NCBI RefSeq assembly: GCF_003751625.1
Contig: NZ_RJUL01000005.1
Location: 186,001-250,000, forward strand
Origin: Gallaecimonas pentaromativorans
GTDB taxonomy: Bacteria; Pseudomonadota; Gammaproteobacteria; Enterobacterales; Gallaecimonadaceae
DNA: 64,000 nucleotides
Reading direction: 5' to 3'
Shown: piece after piece, positions 1 to 8,227 of the stretch
Numbering within the stretch: position 1 is the first letter of the stretch
Layout of the letters: the number at the start of each line of letters is the position of its first letter
The notes under the pieces: generated by a model
What the model was told of the DNA's origin: nothing
Seen by the model: the letters and a program-made list of their open reading frames with translations, nothing else
Databases searched by the model: none
Made by a program: the position numbers and the translations under genes

Positions 1-63
1 CGCACCCTGCACGAACAGCAGCAGCTTAACTACCAGCTGTTTGAAGAAAAAACGGTAGCCTGA
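1..63 (+). CDS. C-terminal tail of probable flagellar motor switch protein FliG (partial)
   Basis: Only the last 20 codons are present, ending in TGA at 61-63, two bases before the fliH start. The residues (ending in FEEKTVA) are too few for a domain assignment. FliG is inferred from the order fliE-F-G-H-I-J that is standard in lateral flagellar clusters and from the tight spacing to fliH. FliG is the cytoplasmic rotor protein that contacts the MotA stator. Any other gene ending here cannot be excluded. Confidence 0.5.
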   Translation, partial: RTLHEQQQLNYQLFEEKTVA

Positions 64-65
64 CC

Positions 66-725
66 ATGGAAAAGCTCAGAGGAAACTACCGGCGCCATCG
101 CTTTATTTCCCTGTCGTCCCTTAACGCCAAGGAAAGCGGCCAGACCGACCCCTTCCAGCAGGGCTATGACGACGGCTTTGTGCAAGGCCAGGAAAAGGGC
201 CTGCACCAAGGCCTGGACGATGGCCGCCGCCAGGGCCAGGAGCAGGGCTTTAGCGAAGGTTTTAAAGACGGCAACGCCAAAGGCGAAGCCAGCGGCCGCG
301 CCACCTTTGAAGCGGCCTTGTCGCCGCTGATGGCGGTGCAGCAGCAACTGGAAGCAGCGCGTCAGCAGCAGCTGGCCGATAACACCGACAGCCTCTGCGC
401 CCTGGTGGAGCAGGTGGCAAGACGGGTTATTCACGCCGAGCTCAGCCTCAACCCCCGGCAAATCCTGACCCTGGTGGAAGAAGCGGTGGGGCGCCTTGAT
501 AGCACCAAAGGGCCTATCAAGGTGTACTTGAGCAGTGATGACCACCAGCGCCTGGCCAAGGTTGGGGTCAACCGCTGCGGCGACTATCCGTTGCTGGCCG
601 ACAGCGCCCTGGCCATCGGCGATTGCCGCCTGGAGAGCGACCAGCAACAGCTGGTTATTCACAGCGAAGATCGCCTGCAAAATTGCATGGAGCAGGTGCG
701 CGGCGAGTTGGAGAGCGAGCAGTGA
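66..725 (+). CDS. fliH: FliH, regulator of the flagellar export ATPase
   Basis: FliH binds the export ATPase FliI and docks it at the flagellar type III export gate in the cytoplasm. The 219-residue protein has the family hallmark, a glycine at every fourth position: residues 33 to 77 carry twelve glycines in strict GxxxG register, followed by a Gln/Ala-rich coiled coil and a C-terminal domain with the VxxVARRVI pattern. ATG at 66 follows the upstream stop by two bases. The end overlaps fliI (GTGA). The unbroken GxxxG run is longer than usual. Assignment is very secure from composition and position. Confidence 0.93.
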   Translation: MEKLRGNYRRHRFISLSSLNAKESGQTDPFQQGYDDGFVQGQEKGLHQGLDDGRRQGQEQGFSEGFKDGNAKGEASGRATFEAALSPLMAVQQQLEAARQQQLADNTDSLCALVEQVARRVIHAELSLNPRQILTLVEEAVGRLDSTKGPIKVYLSSDDHQRLAKVGVNRCGDYPLLADSALAIGDCRLESDQQQLVIHSEDRLQNCMEQVRGELESEQ

Positions 726-2038
726 CAGCCCTTTCCGAGCGTCTCAGCCGGGCCGCCGGCAAGCTCGGTGAGGTAGAGCTTGGGGATGTGGCCGGCCGCC
801 TGGTTCGGGTGACCGGCCTCACCTTAGAGGTGGTGGGCTGCCGGCTGGTGATAGGCCAGCGCTGCCTGGTAGACACCAAAGGCTCTGGCCCGGTGCTGGC
901 CGAAGTGGTGGGGTTTGACAGAGAAACCGCCTTTTTAATGCCCTATCGTACCGTCTCCGGGCTCTATTCCGGTGCCAGCGTGCGCCCTTTGGAAGACGAG
1001 TGGCGCCTGCCGGTAGGCCCGGCGCTGCTGGGCCGAGTGCTGGACGGCATGATGCAGCCCTTAGACGGCGGCCCGCCGCCGGCCGGCGAGCTTATTAGCC
1101 TTCACAGCCAGCCCCTTAACCCCCTCGTTCGTGCCCCCATCAAAGCGCCATTGGATGTGGGGGTGCGCGCCCTTAACGCCTTGTTGACCCCTGGTAAAGG
1201 CCAGCGCCTTGGCATTTTTGCCGGCCCCGGGGTCGGTAAAAGCGTGCTGATGGGGATGATGACCCGCTACACCCAGGCCCAGGTGGTGATCGTTGGCCTT
1301 ATCGGCGAGCGGGGCAGGGAAGTACGCGAATTCATTGAAGACGCGCTGGGCCCCGAAGGCCTTAGCCGGGCGGTAGTCATTGCTGCGCCGGCCGACCAAT
1401 CGCCGCTCCTTCGCCTGCGCGCGGCAGAAGTGTGCCATCGCCTGGCCGAGTATTATCGCGACCAGGGCCAGGACGTGCTGCTGCTGATGGACTCGTTCAC
1501 CCGCTACGCCCAGGCCCAGCGTGAGCTGGCCCTTGCCATTGGTGAGCCGCCGGCAACCCGTGGTTATCCGCCGTCGGTGTTTGCGGCGCTGACTCGGCTG
1601 GCCGAGCGGGCCGGTAACGGCAGCGGCAACGGCTCCTTGTCAGCCTTTTATACGGTGCTCTCGGAAGGGGACGACCAGCAAGATCCGGTCAGCGACGCCG
1701 CCCGGGCCATCCTCGATGGCCATATCGTGCTGAGCCGAAGCCTGGCCGAAGCCGGCCACTACCCGGCTATCGACATCAACGCCTCCATCTCCCGGGTAAT
1801 GCAGCAGGTTACCGATGGCGAGCACCGCCAATGGGCGCTGCGCCTGAAAAGGCTGCTCTCTCGGTACCAGCAGGTGCGGGAGCTGTTGCCCCTTGGCGGC
1901 TATCAGCCGGGCCAGGACCCGGAGCTGGACGAGTCGGTGCGCCGCTACCCGGCCATAGCTGCGTTCTTGCAACAAGATACCCATCAAGCGGCCGATTTTG
2001 CCGGCGCCGTGGCGGCCCTTAAAGAGGTGTTTAACTGA
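722..2038 (+). CDS. fliI: FliI, flagellum-specific export ATPase
   Basis: ATPase of the flagellar type III export apparatus, an F1-beta-like hexamer that works with FliH and FliJ at the cytoplasmic face. I place the start at GTG 722, inside the fliH stop (GTGA overlap), giving 438 residues, the usual size; the open frame continues upstream only as overlap with fliH. Visible motifs are Walker A GPGVGKS at residues 168-174, the GERGREVREF segment, Walker B VLLLMDSFTR and the signature region around EPPATRGYPPSVF. It overlaps fliJ by one base (TGATG), so fliH-I-J are translationally coupled. Confidence 0.96.
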   Translation: MTALSERLSRAAGKLGEVELGDVAGRLVRVTGLTLEVVGCRLVIGQRCLVDTKGSGPVLAEVVGFDRETAFLMPYRTVSGLYSGASVRPLEDEWRLPVGPALLGRVLDGMMQPLDGGPPPAGELISLHSQPLNPLVRAPIKAPLDVGVRALNALLTPGKGQRLGIFAGPGVGKSVLMGMMTRYTQAQVVIVGLIGERGREVREFIEDALGPEGLSRAVVIAAPADQSPLLRLRAAEVCHRLAEYYRDQGQDVLLLMDSFTRYAQAQRELALAIGEPPATRGYPPSVFAALTRLAERAGNGSGNGSLSAFYTVLSEGDDQQDPVSDAARAILDGHIVLSRSLAEAGHYPAIDINASISRVMQQVTDGEHRQWALRLKRLLSRYQQVRELLPLGGYQPGQDPELDESVRRYPAIAAFLQQDTHQAADFAGAVAALKEVFN

Positions 2039-2457
2039 TGTTTGAACGCTTTTTAGAGCGCCAGCAGGCGCTTCTGGACGAATTGGGCCAGCAGAAAAAC
2101 CACAGCCGCCAGCAGCTCGAGCAGCATCGCCAGCGCTTTGAGATCCTTTGCGAGTTCGACCAGAGCCTGGGCCAGGTACAAAGCCACAGCGCCCTTTTTC
2201 ACCAAAACCGCCTGGCCCTTCGTGGCCAGTTGGGGGAACTGCTGGCCAGCCAACGCCAGGAGATGGAGCTGGCCCAACTGGATTTGAACTACCAGCAGCA
2301 AATGCTGCTGCGCCAGTTCGGCAAGGTAAAGGGGCTGGAAGGGGTACAGCAGAAAAAGGACAAGGAAGTGCTAAGGCAGAACGAGCGGCGCGAGCAGCAG
2401 CAACTGGATGAGTGGATCAGCGCCCGTGGCCGTAGTCAACGAGGCCCTGGCCGCTAA
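2038..2457 (+). CDS. fliJ: FliJ, flagellar export chaperone/stalk
   Basis: FliJ is the small coiled-coil subunit that sits in the FliI hexamer, much like the gamma stalk of F1-ATPase, and helps recycle export chaperones. The 139-residue product is almost entirely helical and rich in Gln, Glu, Leu and Arg (for example a QQLEQHRQRFE stretch), as expected; FliJ sequences are poorly conserved, so position after fliI carries weight. The 3' end overlaps the convergent flgN gene by 41 bp (2417-2457). Confidence 0.88.
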   Translation: MFERFLERQQALLDELGQQKNHSRQQLEQHRQRFEILCEFDQSLGQVQSHSALFHQNRLALRGQLGELLASQRQEMELAQLDLNYQQQMLLRQFGKVKGLEGVQQKKDKEVLRQNERREQQQLDEWISARGRSQRGPGR

Positions 2458-2845
2458 GCTCGCCCAATAGCTCACGCTGGCTGGCCAGAATTTGGCCGTT
2501 ACGCTCGTTAAGGGTCTTGCAGTGGGCCAGTTGGCTGCCAAGTTGCTGCCAAAGGGGCGCGGCTTTGTCAGCCATGTGCGTTGGCAGCTTGGCAATCAAC
2601 TTGGCCATGCCCTGCTCGTTGGGGTCGACCCCCAAGCCTTGTAGCAAGGCGCTGCGCTCACGGGCATGTTCGCCAAGGCGGGCAAGGCTTGCCATCACCT
2701 CGGTGTTGATTGCGGCCAGCGCTTTCGCATCGGCCTGGCTCAACAGTTTTTCCTGGCGCACCAGCAGAGCTTGAAGTGCCTGACATTCCAAGGTGTCAGC
2801 CTTGATGGCTTGCAGCAGGGTCAGGACAGCTTCTTTGGCGCTCAT
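2417..2845 (-). CDS. flgN: FlgN, chaperone for hook-filament junction proteins
   Basis: FlgN is the cytoplasmic export chaperone for FlgK and FlgL. The 142-residue all-helical product is of the right size and follows flgM with a 4-base ATGA overlap, the usual flgMN arrangement. A heptad-rich N-terminal half and an Asn/Glu-containing segment (CKTLNERNGQIL) match the family. It is the last gene of a flgA-flgM-flgN set reading away from the flgB operon, and its end lies antisense to the last 41 bp of fliJ. Confidence 0.88.
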   Translation of the reverse strand: MSAKEAVLTLLQAIKADTLECQALQALLVRQEKLLSQADAKALAAINTEVMASLARLGEHARERSALLQGLGVDPNEQGMAKLIAKLPTHMADKAAPLWQQLGSQLAHCKTLNERNGQILASQRELLGELSGQGLVDYGHGR

Positions 2846-3102
2846 GGCTGATGGGTTGCCAGGATAGATTCGGCCAGGCCGTCGGCGTCAAAGCGAATTT
2901 GGCCGGCTTCCAGGGCCTGGCGCACGGCGTTGACTTTATTGACGTCCACATCGGAGCTGCCCTGCATCACGGCGGCCAGATCCTGGTTGTTTATCTCGGG
3001 GGCCTGGCTCTTGGCCGGCGCCGCCTTGGTGTTGGCCACAGGGGCCTCGCTTTTAGCGCGGGGCGCCAGGTTGTAGACGTTGGTACTGGAGTCGATTTTC
3101 AT
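2842..3102 (-). CDS. flgM: FlgM, anti-sigma28 factor
   Basis: FlgM holds the flagellar sigma factor (here LafS, encoded at 19725) inactive until the hook is complete and FlgM itself is exported. The 86-residue protein has a disordered Ala/Pro/Lys-rich N-terminal half and the typical C-terminal sigma-binding half, with VNAVRQALEAGQIRFD followed by LAESIL. It starts 59 bp after flgA and has its own predicted sigma28-type promoter at 3138-3164, the expected feedback arrangement. It overlaps flgN by four bases. Confidence 0.93.
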   Translation of the reverse strand: MKIDSSTNVYNLAPRAKSEAPVANTKAAPAKSQAPEINNQDLAAVMQGSSDVDVNKVNAVRQALEAGQIRFDADGLAESILATHQP

Positions 3103-3137
3103 AAGCGCACCATGGCGTGAGTTACCGTAACAAGGGT

Positions 3138-3164
3138 AAACGACCGGGGCGGAAAAAAACTTTA
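3138..3164 (-). promoter_or_regulatory. Sigma28 (LafS)-type promoter of flgM
   Basis: On the minus strand the sequence reads TAAAGTTT (3164-3157), 11 bases, then GGTCGTTT (3145-3138). The -35 is identical to the enterobacterial sigma28 consensus TAAAGTTT and the 11-bp spacer is the canonical one; the -10 differs from GCCGATAA but recurs before the two flagellins (CGTCGTTT) and at 22316 (GGTCGTTT). The -35 overlaps the flgA stop codon, so flgMN can be transcribed separately from flgA. Confidence 0.75.
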
Positions 3165-3917
3165 AAAACGCGTTTCCACCACGCCTTTTTCTACCACCCA
3201 GGCGCTTAGCTCCTTGCCTGACGACAAGTTACGCACCCGAATGCTGTCGCCTTTGCCGCCGTCGCTAAGGGCCTGGCCCTTCATGCTGGCCGTCACCCCC
3301 TTGACCCGCACCCGGATCACCACATCCTCGCCCTTACGCACCAGCATGGGCGGCGCCACCATGTTGGCCGCCAACACCTGGCCTGAGCGCAGGTTACGCC
3401 GGGCCTCATAGCCCAGTAGCTGGTTGGCGTCGGTGATAAAACCGCCGTAGATATCATCCAGCACCACAGGCCGGCGCACCAGATCCCCCTGGCTGAGGTT
3501 GTCGCCGCGGCGTACGCTGCGCCGCGCTGTCCATACCGACAAGGTGACGGTGACCTCCACCCTGGCCCGCAATTGCCACTGGGGTGACTGGCAACTGACA
3601 TCGTAGGGAATGCGGCCCCAGGGCTTGTCGTTGGCATTGCTGGGCGCAAAGGCAAAGCCCGTTTCGCAAGGGGGCAGCTCCTTGGCGCTGGCTGGCAGCC
3701 AGGCGCTGGTTCTGACCTTGTAATCGCGCGGCCAGGCGGCTTGGCGGGCATAACTGGCCAAGCGGGCCCGGGCGTCGCTGCGAAGCGCTTGGCTCAAATC
3801 CCCTGCCCAGCTCAAAACCGGCAGGGTGAGCAGAAAAAGAGGAAGGGTGGCCTTCCATGGCGGAAGTTTTTGCTTCCGCCTGGCCTTCCTTTTGACAGTG
3901 TGTTGTTTGTAATTCAT
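3162..3917 (-). CDS. flgA: FlgA, P-ring assembly chaperone
   Basis: FlgA is a periplasmic chaperone needed to build the FlgI P ring. The 251-residue product has a very basic n-region (KRKARRKQK), a hydrophobic signal core around residues 24-37 ending in SWA, and a C-terminal SAF/ChapFlgA domain with the pattern VRRGDNLSQGDL and, near the end, VRVRNLSSGKELSAWV. It diverges from flgB across a 76-bp region. The long basic leader is unusual and contains the inverted repeat at 3859-3880, so some of its odd composition may serve DNA function. No better in-frame start is visible. Confidence 0.9.
   Translation of the reverse strand: MNYKQHTVKRKARRKQKLPPWKATLPLFLLTLPVLSWAGDLSQALRSDARARLASYARQAAWPRDYKVRTSAWLPASAKELPPCETGFAFAPSNANDKPWGRIPYDVSCQSPQWQLRARVEVTVTLSVWTARRSVRRGDNLSQGDLVRRPVVLDDIYGGFITDANQLLGYEARRNLRSGQVLAANMVAPPMLVRKGEDVVIRVRVKGVTASMKGQALSDGGKGDSIRVRNLSSGKELSAWVVEKGVVETRF
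3859..3880. promoter_or_regulatory. Inverted repeat, candidate activator site (UAS) for the flgB sigma54 promoter
   Basis: GGCGGAAG, six bases (TTTTTG), CTTCCGCC: a perfect 8-bp inverted repeat inside the 5' end of flgA. Its centre is about 96 bp upstream of the start predicted from the sigma54 element at 3939-3955. The same arms, GCGGAAGT and GCTTCCGC, recur at 17538-17558 in the same place relative to the other sigma54 promoter. A LafK/FlrA-type enhancer-binding protein is the natural candidate. Because it lies in the flgA coding region, an mRNA hairpin is an alternative. Confidence 0.55.
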
Positions 3918-3938
3918 TGTTTTTGCTTGTCTTTAAAG

Positions 3939-3955
3939 TTGGCACAAGCCTTGTT
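3939..3955 (+). promoter_or_regulatory. Sigma54 (-24/-12) promoter of the flgB-flgL operon
   Basis: TTGGCACAAGCCTTGTT matches the consensus TGGCAC-N5-TTGCW in all but the C of the -12 GC (GT here), with the obligatory 10 bases between GG and GT. Predicted transcription start is near 3966, upstream of the flgB ATG at 3994. Sigma54 control with LafK as activator is established for early lateral flagellar genes in Vibrio parahaemolyticus. Confidence 0.78.
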
Positions 3956-3993
3956 TGTCAGATCGTATCGACATTGAGGAAGAGTTGCCAATT

Positions 3994-4374
3994 ATGGGCA
4001 TTAGTGTGGACAAAGCCTTGGGGGTACATCAATACGCCCTGGCCATGCAGGTGGAAAGGTCCCGGGTTATCGCCGGTAACCTGGCCAACGTCGACACCCC
4101 CGGCTATCTGGCCCGGGACTACGACTTCAAAACCGCCCTCAAGGACGTGGCCAGCGGTGTAGCCAACATGAGCAGCCAAGACCGTCTGCCGGACGCGGAT
4201 TTCTCCAGCGACCTGCGCTACCGGGTGCCCATGCAGCCTTCCGAAGACGGCAATACCTCTGAACTTGGGGTGGAGCAAACCCAGTTTGCCTCCAACGCCA
4301 TGGACTTTCAGACCAGCCTGACCTTTTTGAATCTTACCCTTGGCGGTATCCGCAAAGCGATAGAGGGACAGTAA
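3994..4374 (+). CDS. flgB: FlgB, proximal rod protein
   Basis: Rod subunit of the basal body. I start at ATG 3994 (MGISVDKALG), preceded by the ribosome site GAGGAAGAG, giving 126 residues; the ATG at 3955 overlaps the predicted sigma54 promoter and lies before its transcription start. The conserved rod N-terminal motif ANVDTPGY is present (GNLANVDTPGYLARD) and the C-terminal helix carries the FLNLTLGGIR pattern. First gene of a tightly packed operon running to flgL and beyond. Confidence 0.94.
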   Translation: MGISVDKALGVHQYALAMQVERSRVIAGNLANVDTPGYLARDYDFKTALKDVASGVANMSSQDRLPDADFSSDLRYRVPMQPSEDGNTSELGVEQTQFASNAMDFQTSLTFLNLTLGGIRKAIEGQ

Positions 4375-4375
4375 C

Positions 4376-4813
4376 GTGGCCTTTAACAGCATCTACGAGA
4401 TAGCCGGTAGCGCCATGCGCGCCCAGACGGTTCGCCTGAACACCGTGGCCTCCAACCTGGCCAACGCCGACAGCGTGGCCGGCTCCGAGCAGAAGGCCTA
4501 CCACGCCCTAAAGCCGGTGTTTGCCACCCTCTATCAAAGCATGGACGTGAGCGGCGGCCAAACCGGCCCGATGCTCGGCAACGCCACGGTGCGGGTAGCC
4601 GACCTGGTGCAGTCTGACCGCAATGTTGACCGCCGCTATGAGCCCAACAACCCCATCGCCGACGGCAAGGGCTTTGTTTATTACAGCAACGTCAACGTGG
4701 TGGAAGAGATGGCCGACATGATGTCTGCCTCCCGTACCTTCCAAAGCGCCGCTGATGTGATCACCCGTACCAACAGCATGCAGCAATCCTTGCTGCGTCT
4801 GGGCCAGTCATAA
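4376..4813 (+). CDS. flgC: FlgC, proximal rod protein
   Basis: 145-residue rod protein with the family N-terminal segment ending in VASNLANADSV and the C-terminal MADMMSASRTFQSAADVI helix shared by rod and hook proteins. GTG start at 4376, one base after the flgB stop. FlgC joins FlgB and FlgF in the proximal rod in the periplasm and is exported without a cleaved signal by the flagellar type III system. Confidence 0.95.
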   Translation: MAFNSIYEIAGSAMRAQTVRLNTVASNLANADSVAGSEQKAYHALKPVFATLYQSMDVSGGQTGPMLGNATVRVADLVQSDRNVDRRYEPNNPIADGKGFVYYSNVNVVEEMADMMSASRTFQSAADVITRTNSMQQSLLRLGQS

Positions 4814-4822
4814 GGACCCCCA

Positions 4823-5485
4823 ATGAGCGTATCCCAGGTAGACGGCAGCGCCAGCAACAGCGGTAGCGCCAGTAACGCCATCGCCAGCAACAGTGCCGCT
4901 GGCCTGCAGGACGAATTCCTGCAGCTGATGGTGGCCCAGATCAATAACCAAGACCCGTTGAACCCCATGGACGGTACCCAGTACCTGTCACAGCTGGCGC
5001 AGCTGTCCACGGTGGAAGGTATCCAGAACCTCAATACCCTGCAAAGCCAGGGCAATACCCTGCTCGATACCCAGCAAGTGCTGCAAAGCGCCCAACTGGT
5101 GGGTAAGGAAGTGAGCGTACCGGTTGAGAACATCAGCCTGGATAAAGCCGAGAGCCTGCAAGGCAAGGTGCGCCTCAGTGAGAGTGCCCAGTCGGTGACG
5201 GTCAAGGTAACCGACATTAACGGCCAGGTGGTGCAGACCCAATCTCTGGGTACCCAGGCTGCCGGTGACGTAGCGTTCAATCTCGATGAGCTGCCGGCCG
5301 GTGTTTACAAGCTCGAAGTGGTGGCTGCCAACGGCGATACCACCCAAAACTACACCCCTTATCTCAACCGCCAGGTTGAGAAGGTCAGCATTCCTGCCGA
5401 CGGCAGCGATATCCAACTGCAGGTCGCCGGAGTGGGCAGCCTGTCTCTGTTCAGTGTCAGTGAATTTCTTGGAGAACCCTCATGA
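4823..5485 (+). CDS. flgD: FlgD, hook-capping scaffold
   Basis: FlgD forms the temporary cap under which hook subunits polymerise. The 220-residue protein has the conserved N-terminal FLQLMVAQINNQDPLNPMD segment and LSQLAQLSTVEG, followed by a beta-rich C-terminal half (FlgD Ig-like/tudor region). The leading 25 residues are Ser/Ala/Asn-rich and low in complexity. It overlaps flgE by four bases (ATGA), in keeping with matched hook-cap and hook synthesis. Confidence 0.95.
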   Translation: MSVSQVDGSASNSGSASNAIASNSAAGLQDEFLQLMVAQINNQDPLNPMDGTQYLSQLAQLSTVEGIQNLNTLQSQGNTLLDTQQVLQSAQLVGKEVSVPVENISLDKAESLQGKVRLSESAQSVTVKVTDINGQVVQTQSLGTQAAGDVAFNLDELPAGVYKLEVVAANGDTTQNYTPYLNRQVEKVSIPADGSDIQLQVAGVGSLSLFSVSEFLGEPS

Positions 5486-6672
5486 GTTACAACATTGGCC
5501 TGAGCGGCCTGCGTTCCACTAACCAGGCGCTGGACGTTATTTCCCAGAACATTGCCAACGTGTCTACCGCCGGTTTCAAGGCGGCCCGTGCCGAATACGC
5601 CGCGCTTTACGCCGGTGGTGAAGCAGGCGGCGTGGAAATCGCCCAGGTATCCCAGGATTTCAGCAAGGATGGCTCCAAGGAGTTCACCGGCCGTAACCTG
5701 GACATGGCCATCTCCGGCCAGGGCTTTTTCGTCACCAAAAACGCCATGGGCCAAATGGCCTATACCCGCGCCGGTACCTTTAACAAGGACGCCAACAACT
5801 TCATTGTCAGTGCCGGCGGCGACAAACTGCAAGGCTACAGCGTGGATGCCAACGGCGCGCTGGCCACCGGTGTCGTAACCGATCTGAAAGTCTCCGCCTC
5901 CAACCTGCCGGCCAAAGCCAGCACCTCGGTGGCGTTCAAGGCCAATATGCGCGCTGACGCCGCTGTGCCTACCAACCCCACTTTCGACCCTACCGACGCC
6001 AACTCCTTTAACTACTCCTACACCAGCCGGGTGTACGACTCCCTGGGTACCGAGCACACCGTGACCCAGTATTTCGTTAAAGACAGCGCCAACAACTGGA
6101 CCAGCCATTACTACATGGACGGCGCCGCCATGGGCACCCCCGCTACCCAGGCCCTGAGCTTTAACACCGACGGTACCTTGGCTGCCCCGGCTACCCCCGT
6201 GACCCTGACCATGGCCCCGGCCGGTGCCGACCCGATGACCGTGACCATGGATTACACCGGCACCACCCAGTACGCCGCCGATTTTAGCGCCAGCTATGAC
6301 GCCGACGGTTACAGCTCCGGTGAGCTGGCTGGGGTGCGGGTAGATGACGACGGCTCGCTGTACGCGGTATTCACCAACGGTAAAGATTTGCTGCAAGGGC
6401 AGGTGGTACTGGCCAACTTTGCCAACCCCAATGGCCTGGATAAGGGTGACAGCACCTCCTGGACCTCCACTTTTGCCTCCGGCAACGCCACCCTGGGTAA
6501 CCCTGGTACTGGCGGCATGGGCAGCCTGACTGCCGGCGCCTATGAAGGCTCCAACGTCGATTTGACCGGTGAACTGGTGAACCTGATGACCGCTCAGCGT
6601 AACTACCAAGCCAACGCCAAGAGCATCAGCACCGCCGACAAGATGACTCAGGTGCTGTTTAGCTCCTGGTAA
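5482..6672 (+). CDS. flgE: FlgE, flagellar hook protein
   Basis: Main subunit of the hook, the flexible joint outside the outer membrane. 396 residues, close to the family norm. It begins with SGLRSTNQALDVISQNIANV and ends with the matching C-terminal helix ELVNLMTAQRNYQANAKSI; between them lies a Thr/Ala-rich beta region with repeated TMAPAGADP-like stretches. Starts inside the flgD stop. Confidence 0.96.
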   Translation: MSYNIGLSGLRSTNQALDVISQNIANVSTAGFKAARAEYAALYAGGEAGGVEIAQVSQDFSKDGSKEFTGRNLDMAISGQGFFVTKNAMGQMAYTRAGTFNKDANNFIVSAGGDKLQGYSVDANGALATGVVTDLKVSASNLPAKASTSVAFKANMRADAAVPTNPTFDPTDANSFNYSYTSRVYDSLGTEHTVTQYFVKDSANNWTSHYYMDGAAMGTPATQALSFNTDGTLAAPATPVTLTMAPAGADPMTVTMDYTGTTQYAADFSASYDADGYSSGELAGVRVDDDGSLYAVFTNGKDLLQGQVVLANFANPNGLDKGDSTSWTSTFASGNATLGNPGTGGMGSLTAGAYEGSNVDLTGELVNLMTAQRNYQANAKSISTADKMTQVLFSSW

Positions 6673-6682
6673 GGATTGAGCC

Positions 6683-7411
6683 ATGGAACGTTACCTCTAC
6701 ACGGCGATGGGCGGTGCCCTGCACACTCTGACGGCTCAGCGGATCCACGCCAACAACCTGGCCAACGCTGCCACCACCGGCTTTCGGGCCGACATGGAGT
6801 CGGTGTCGGCCTACCAGGTGCAGGGAGCCGGGTTTGCCTCGCAGGTACTGGCCCAGGAGCAGCGCCCCACCACCGACTTTACCCCCGGTGCCATGGAAGA
6901 AACCGGCCGCTCTTTGGACGTGGCTATCCGTGGTAGCGGCTTTTTGTCGGTACTGGATGCCAACGGCAATGAGGCCTACACCCGCGCTGGCAACTTGAAC
7001 GTGGATGCCGACGGCCGGCTGCTTTCTGACGGCCATGAGGTAACCGGGGTCGACGGCCCCATCCAAGTGCCTGACTACCGCTCTATCACCGTGGGCCAAG
7101 ACGGCACCATCACCGTGGTGCCGGTAGGGGGCAACGCCACCTTGCAGGTGGGCCAGCTCAAATTGGTCAACCCGCCCATCAGCGGTATGGATAAGGGTGA
7201 AGACGGCCTTTTTCGCCAGCAAGGCGGCGCCGCTGCCGCCGACCCCAACGTGGTGGTGGAGTCCGGGCACCTAGAGCGTTCCAACGTCAACGCCGTGGAC
7301 GAGATGGTGAACACCCTGTCGCTGTCGCGCACCTTCGAGGTGCAGATCCGGATGATGAAAACCGCCGATGAATTGTCTTCCGCCGGCAGCCGCCTAATTC
7401 GCGGCTCTTAA
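6683..7411 (+). CDS. flgF: FlgF, proximal rod protein
   Basis: 242-residue rod protein with the N-terminal motif NNLANAATTGFRADM, the FlgF/G core IRGSGFLSV and AYTRAGNLNVDADGRL, and the C-terminal helix VDEMVNTLSLSRTFEVQI. Ten bases separate it from flgE and nineteen from flgG. Together with FlgG it forms the rod that crosses the periplasm. Confidence 0.95.
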   Translation: MERYLYTAMGGALHTLTAQRIHANNLANAATTGFRADMESVSAYQVQGAGFASQVLAQEQRPTTDFTPGAMEETGRSLDVAIRGSGFLSVLDANGNEAYTRAGNLNVDADGRLLSDGHEVTGVDGPIQVPDYRSITVGQDGTITVVPVGGNATLQVGQLKLVNPPISGMDKGEDGLFRQQGGAAAADPNVVVESGHLERSNVNAVDEMVNTLSLSRTFEVQIRMMKTADELSSAGSRLIRGS

Positions 7412-7430
7412 GGGCAAAGGAGAATAAAAG

Positions 7431-8216
7431 ATGCAAGCAGCTCTGTGGGTCGCCAAAACCGGTCTTGCCGCGCAAGATGCCAAAATGGCCACCATTTCCA
7501 ACAACCTGGCCAACGTGAACACCGTCGGTTTTAAACGTGACCGGGTTGCCTTTGAAGACTTGTTCTACCAGCTTGAGCGCCAGCCCGGTGCCCAGCAGGA
7601 CCAGCAAAACCAGCTGCCTACCGGTATCCAAGTGGGTAACGGGGTGCGCATTGTCGGCACCCAGAAGGTGTTTACCGAAGGTAACTTCGAAACCACCGGC
7701 CAGGATCTGGATATGGCCATCGTTGGCGAAGGGTTCTTCCAGATTGAAATGCCGTCCGGCGAGATTGCCTATACCCGCAACGGCCAGTTCAACCGCAACA
7801 GTGACGGGCTGATGGTCAACAGCGACGGCCTGCCGCTGGTGCCGCAAATCCAAATTCCCGAAAACGCCCTGGCTATCTCCGTGGGTACCGACGGCACCGT
7901 TACCGCCCAAGTGGCTGGTGACGCCCAGCCCCAGGAGCTTGGTCAAATCACCACCGTTAACTTCACCAACCCTGCAGGCCTTGAAGCCATGGGCGGCAAC
8001 CTGTACCGGGAAACCGCCGCCTCCGGCCAGCCCCAGGAAGGGGTACCTGGTGATGAAGCCCTTGGCGCCATCAAGCAAAAGACCCTGGAAGGCTCCAACG
8101 TCTCGGTGGTGGAAGAGATGGTCAACATGATCGCTACCCAACGGGCCTACGAGATGAACGCCAAGGTGGTGTCGTCCACCGATCAGATGCTCAAGTTCAT
8201 CAGTCAATCTGTGTAA
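7431..8216 (+). CDS. flgG: FlgG, distal rod protein
   Basis: 261 residues, the typical FlgG length that sets the distal rod. Motifs are NNLANVNTVGFKRDRVAFED at the N-terminus, GEGFFQIEMPSGEIAYTRNG in the middle and VEEMVNMIATQRAYEMNAKV at the C-terminus. A good ribosome site (AAAGGAG) precedes the ATG at 7431. Confidence 0.96.
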   Translation: MQAALWVAKTGLAAQDAKMATISNNLANVNTVGFKRDRVAFEDLFYQLERQPGAQQDQQNQLPTGIQVGNGVRIVGTQKVFTEGNFETTGQDLDMAIVGEGFFQIEMPSGEIAYTRNGQFNRNSDGLMVNSDGLPLVPQIQIPENALAISVGTDGTVTAQVAGDAQPQELGQITTVNFTNPAGLEAMGGNLYRETAASGQPQEGVPGDEALGAIKQKTLEGSNVSVVEEMVNMIATQRAYEMNAKVVSSTDQMLKFISQSV

Positions 8217-8227
8217 GGGGAAGTCCA

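Noticed and set aside
3955-3993. Upstream ATG of flgB at 3955
   Set aside because: It overlaps the sigma54 promoter and precedes the predicted transcription start; ATG 3994 has a good ribosome site and the normal FlgB beginning.
5359-6684. 441-codon minus frame over flgE and similar long minus frames over flgG, flgI, lafA, GH13 and RND genes
   Set aside because: Antisense shadows of conserved genes in GC-rich DNA with repetitive Gly/Val composition.
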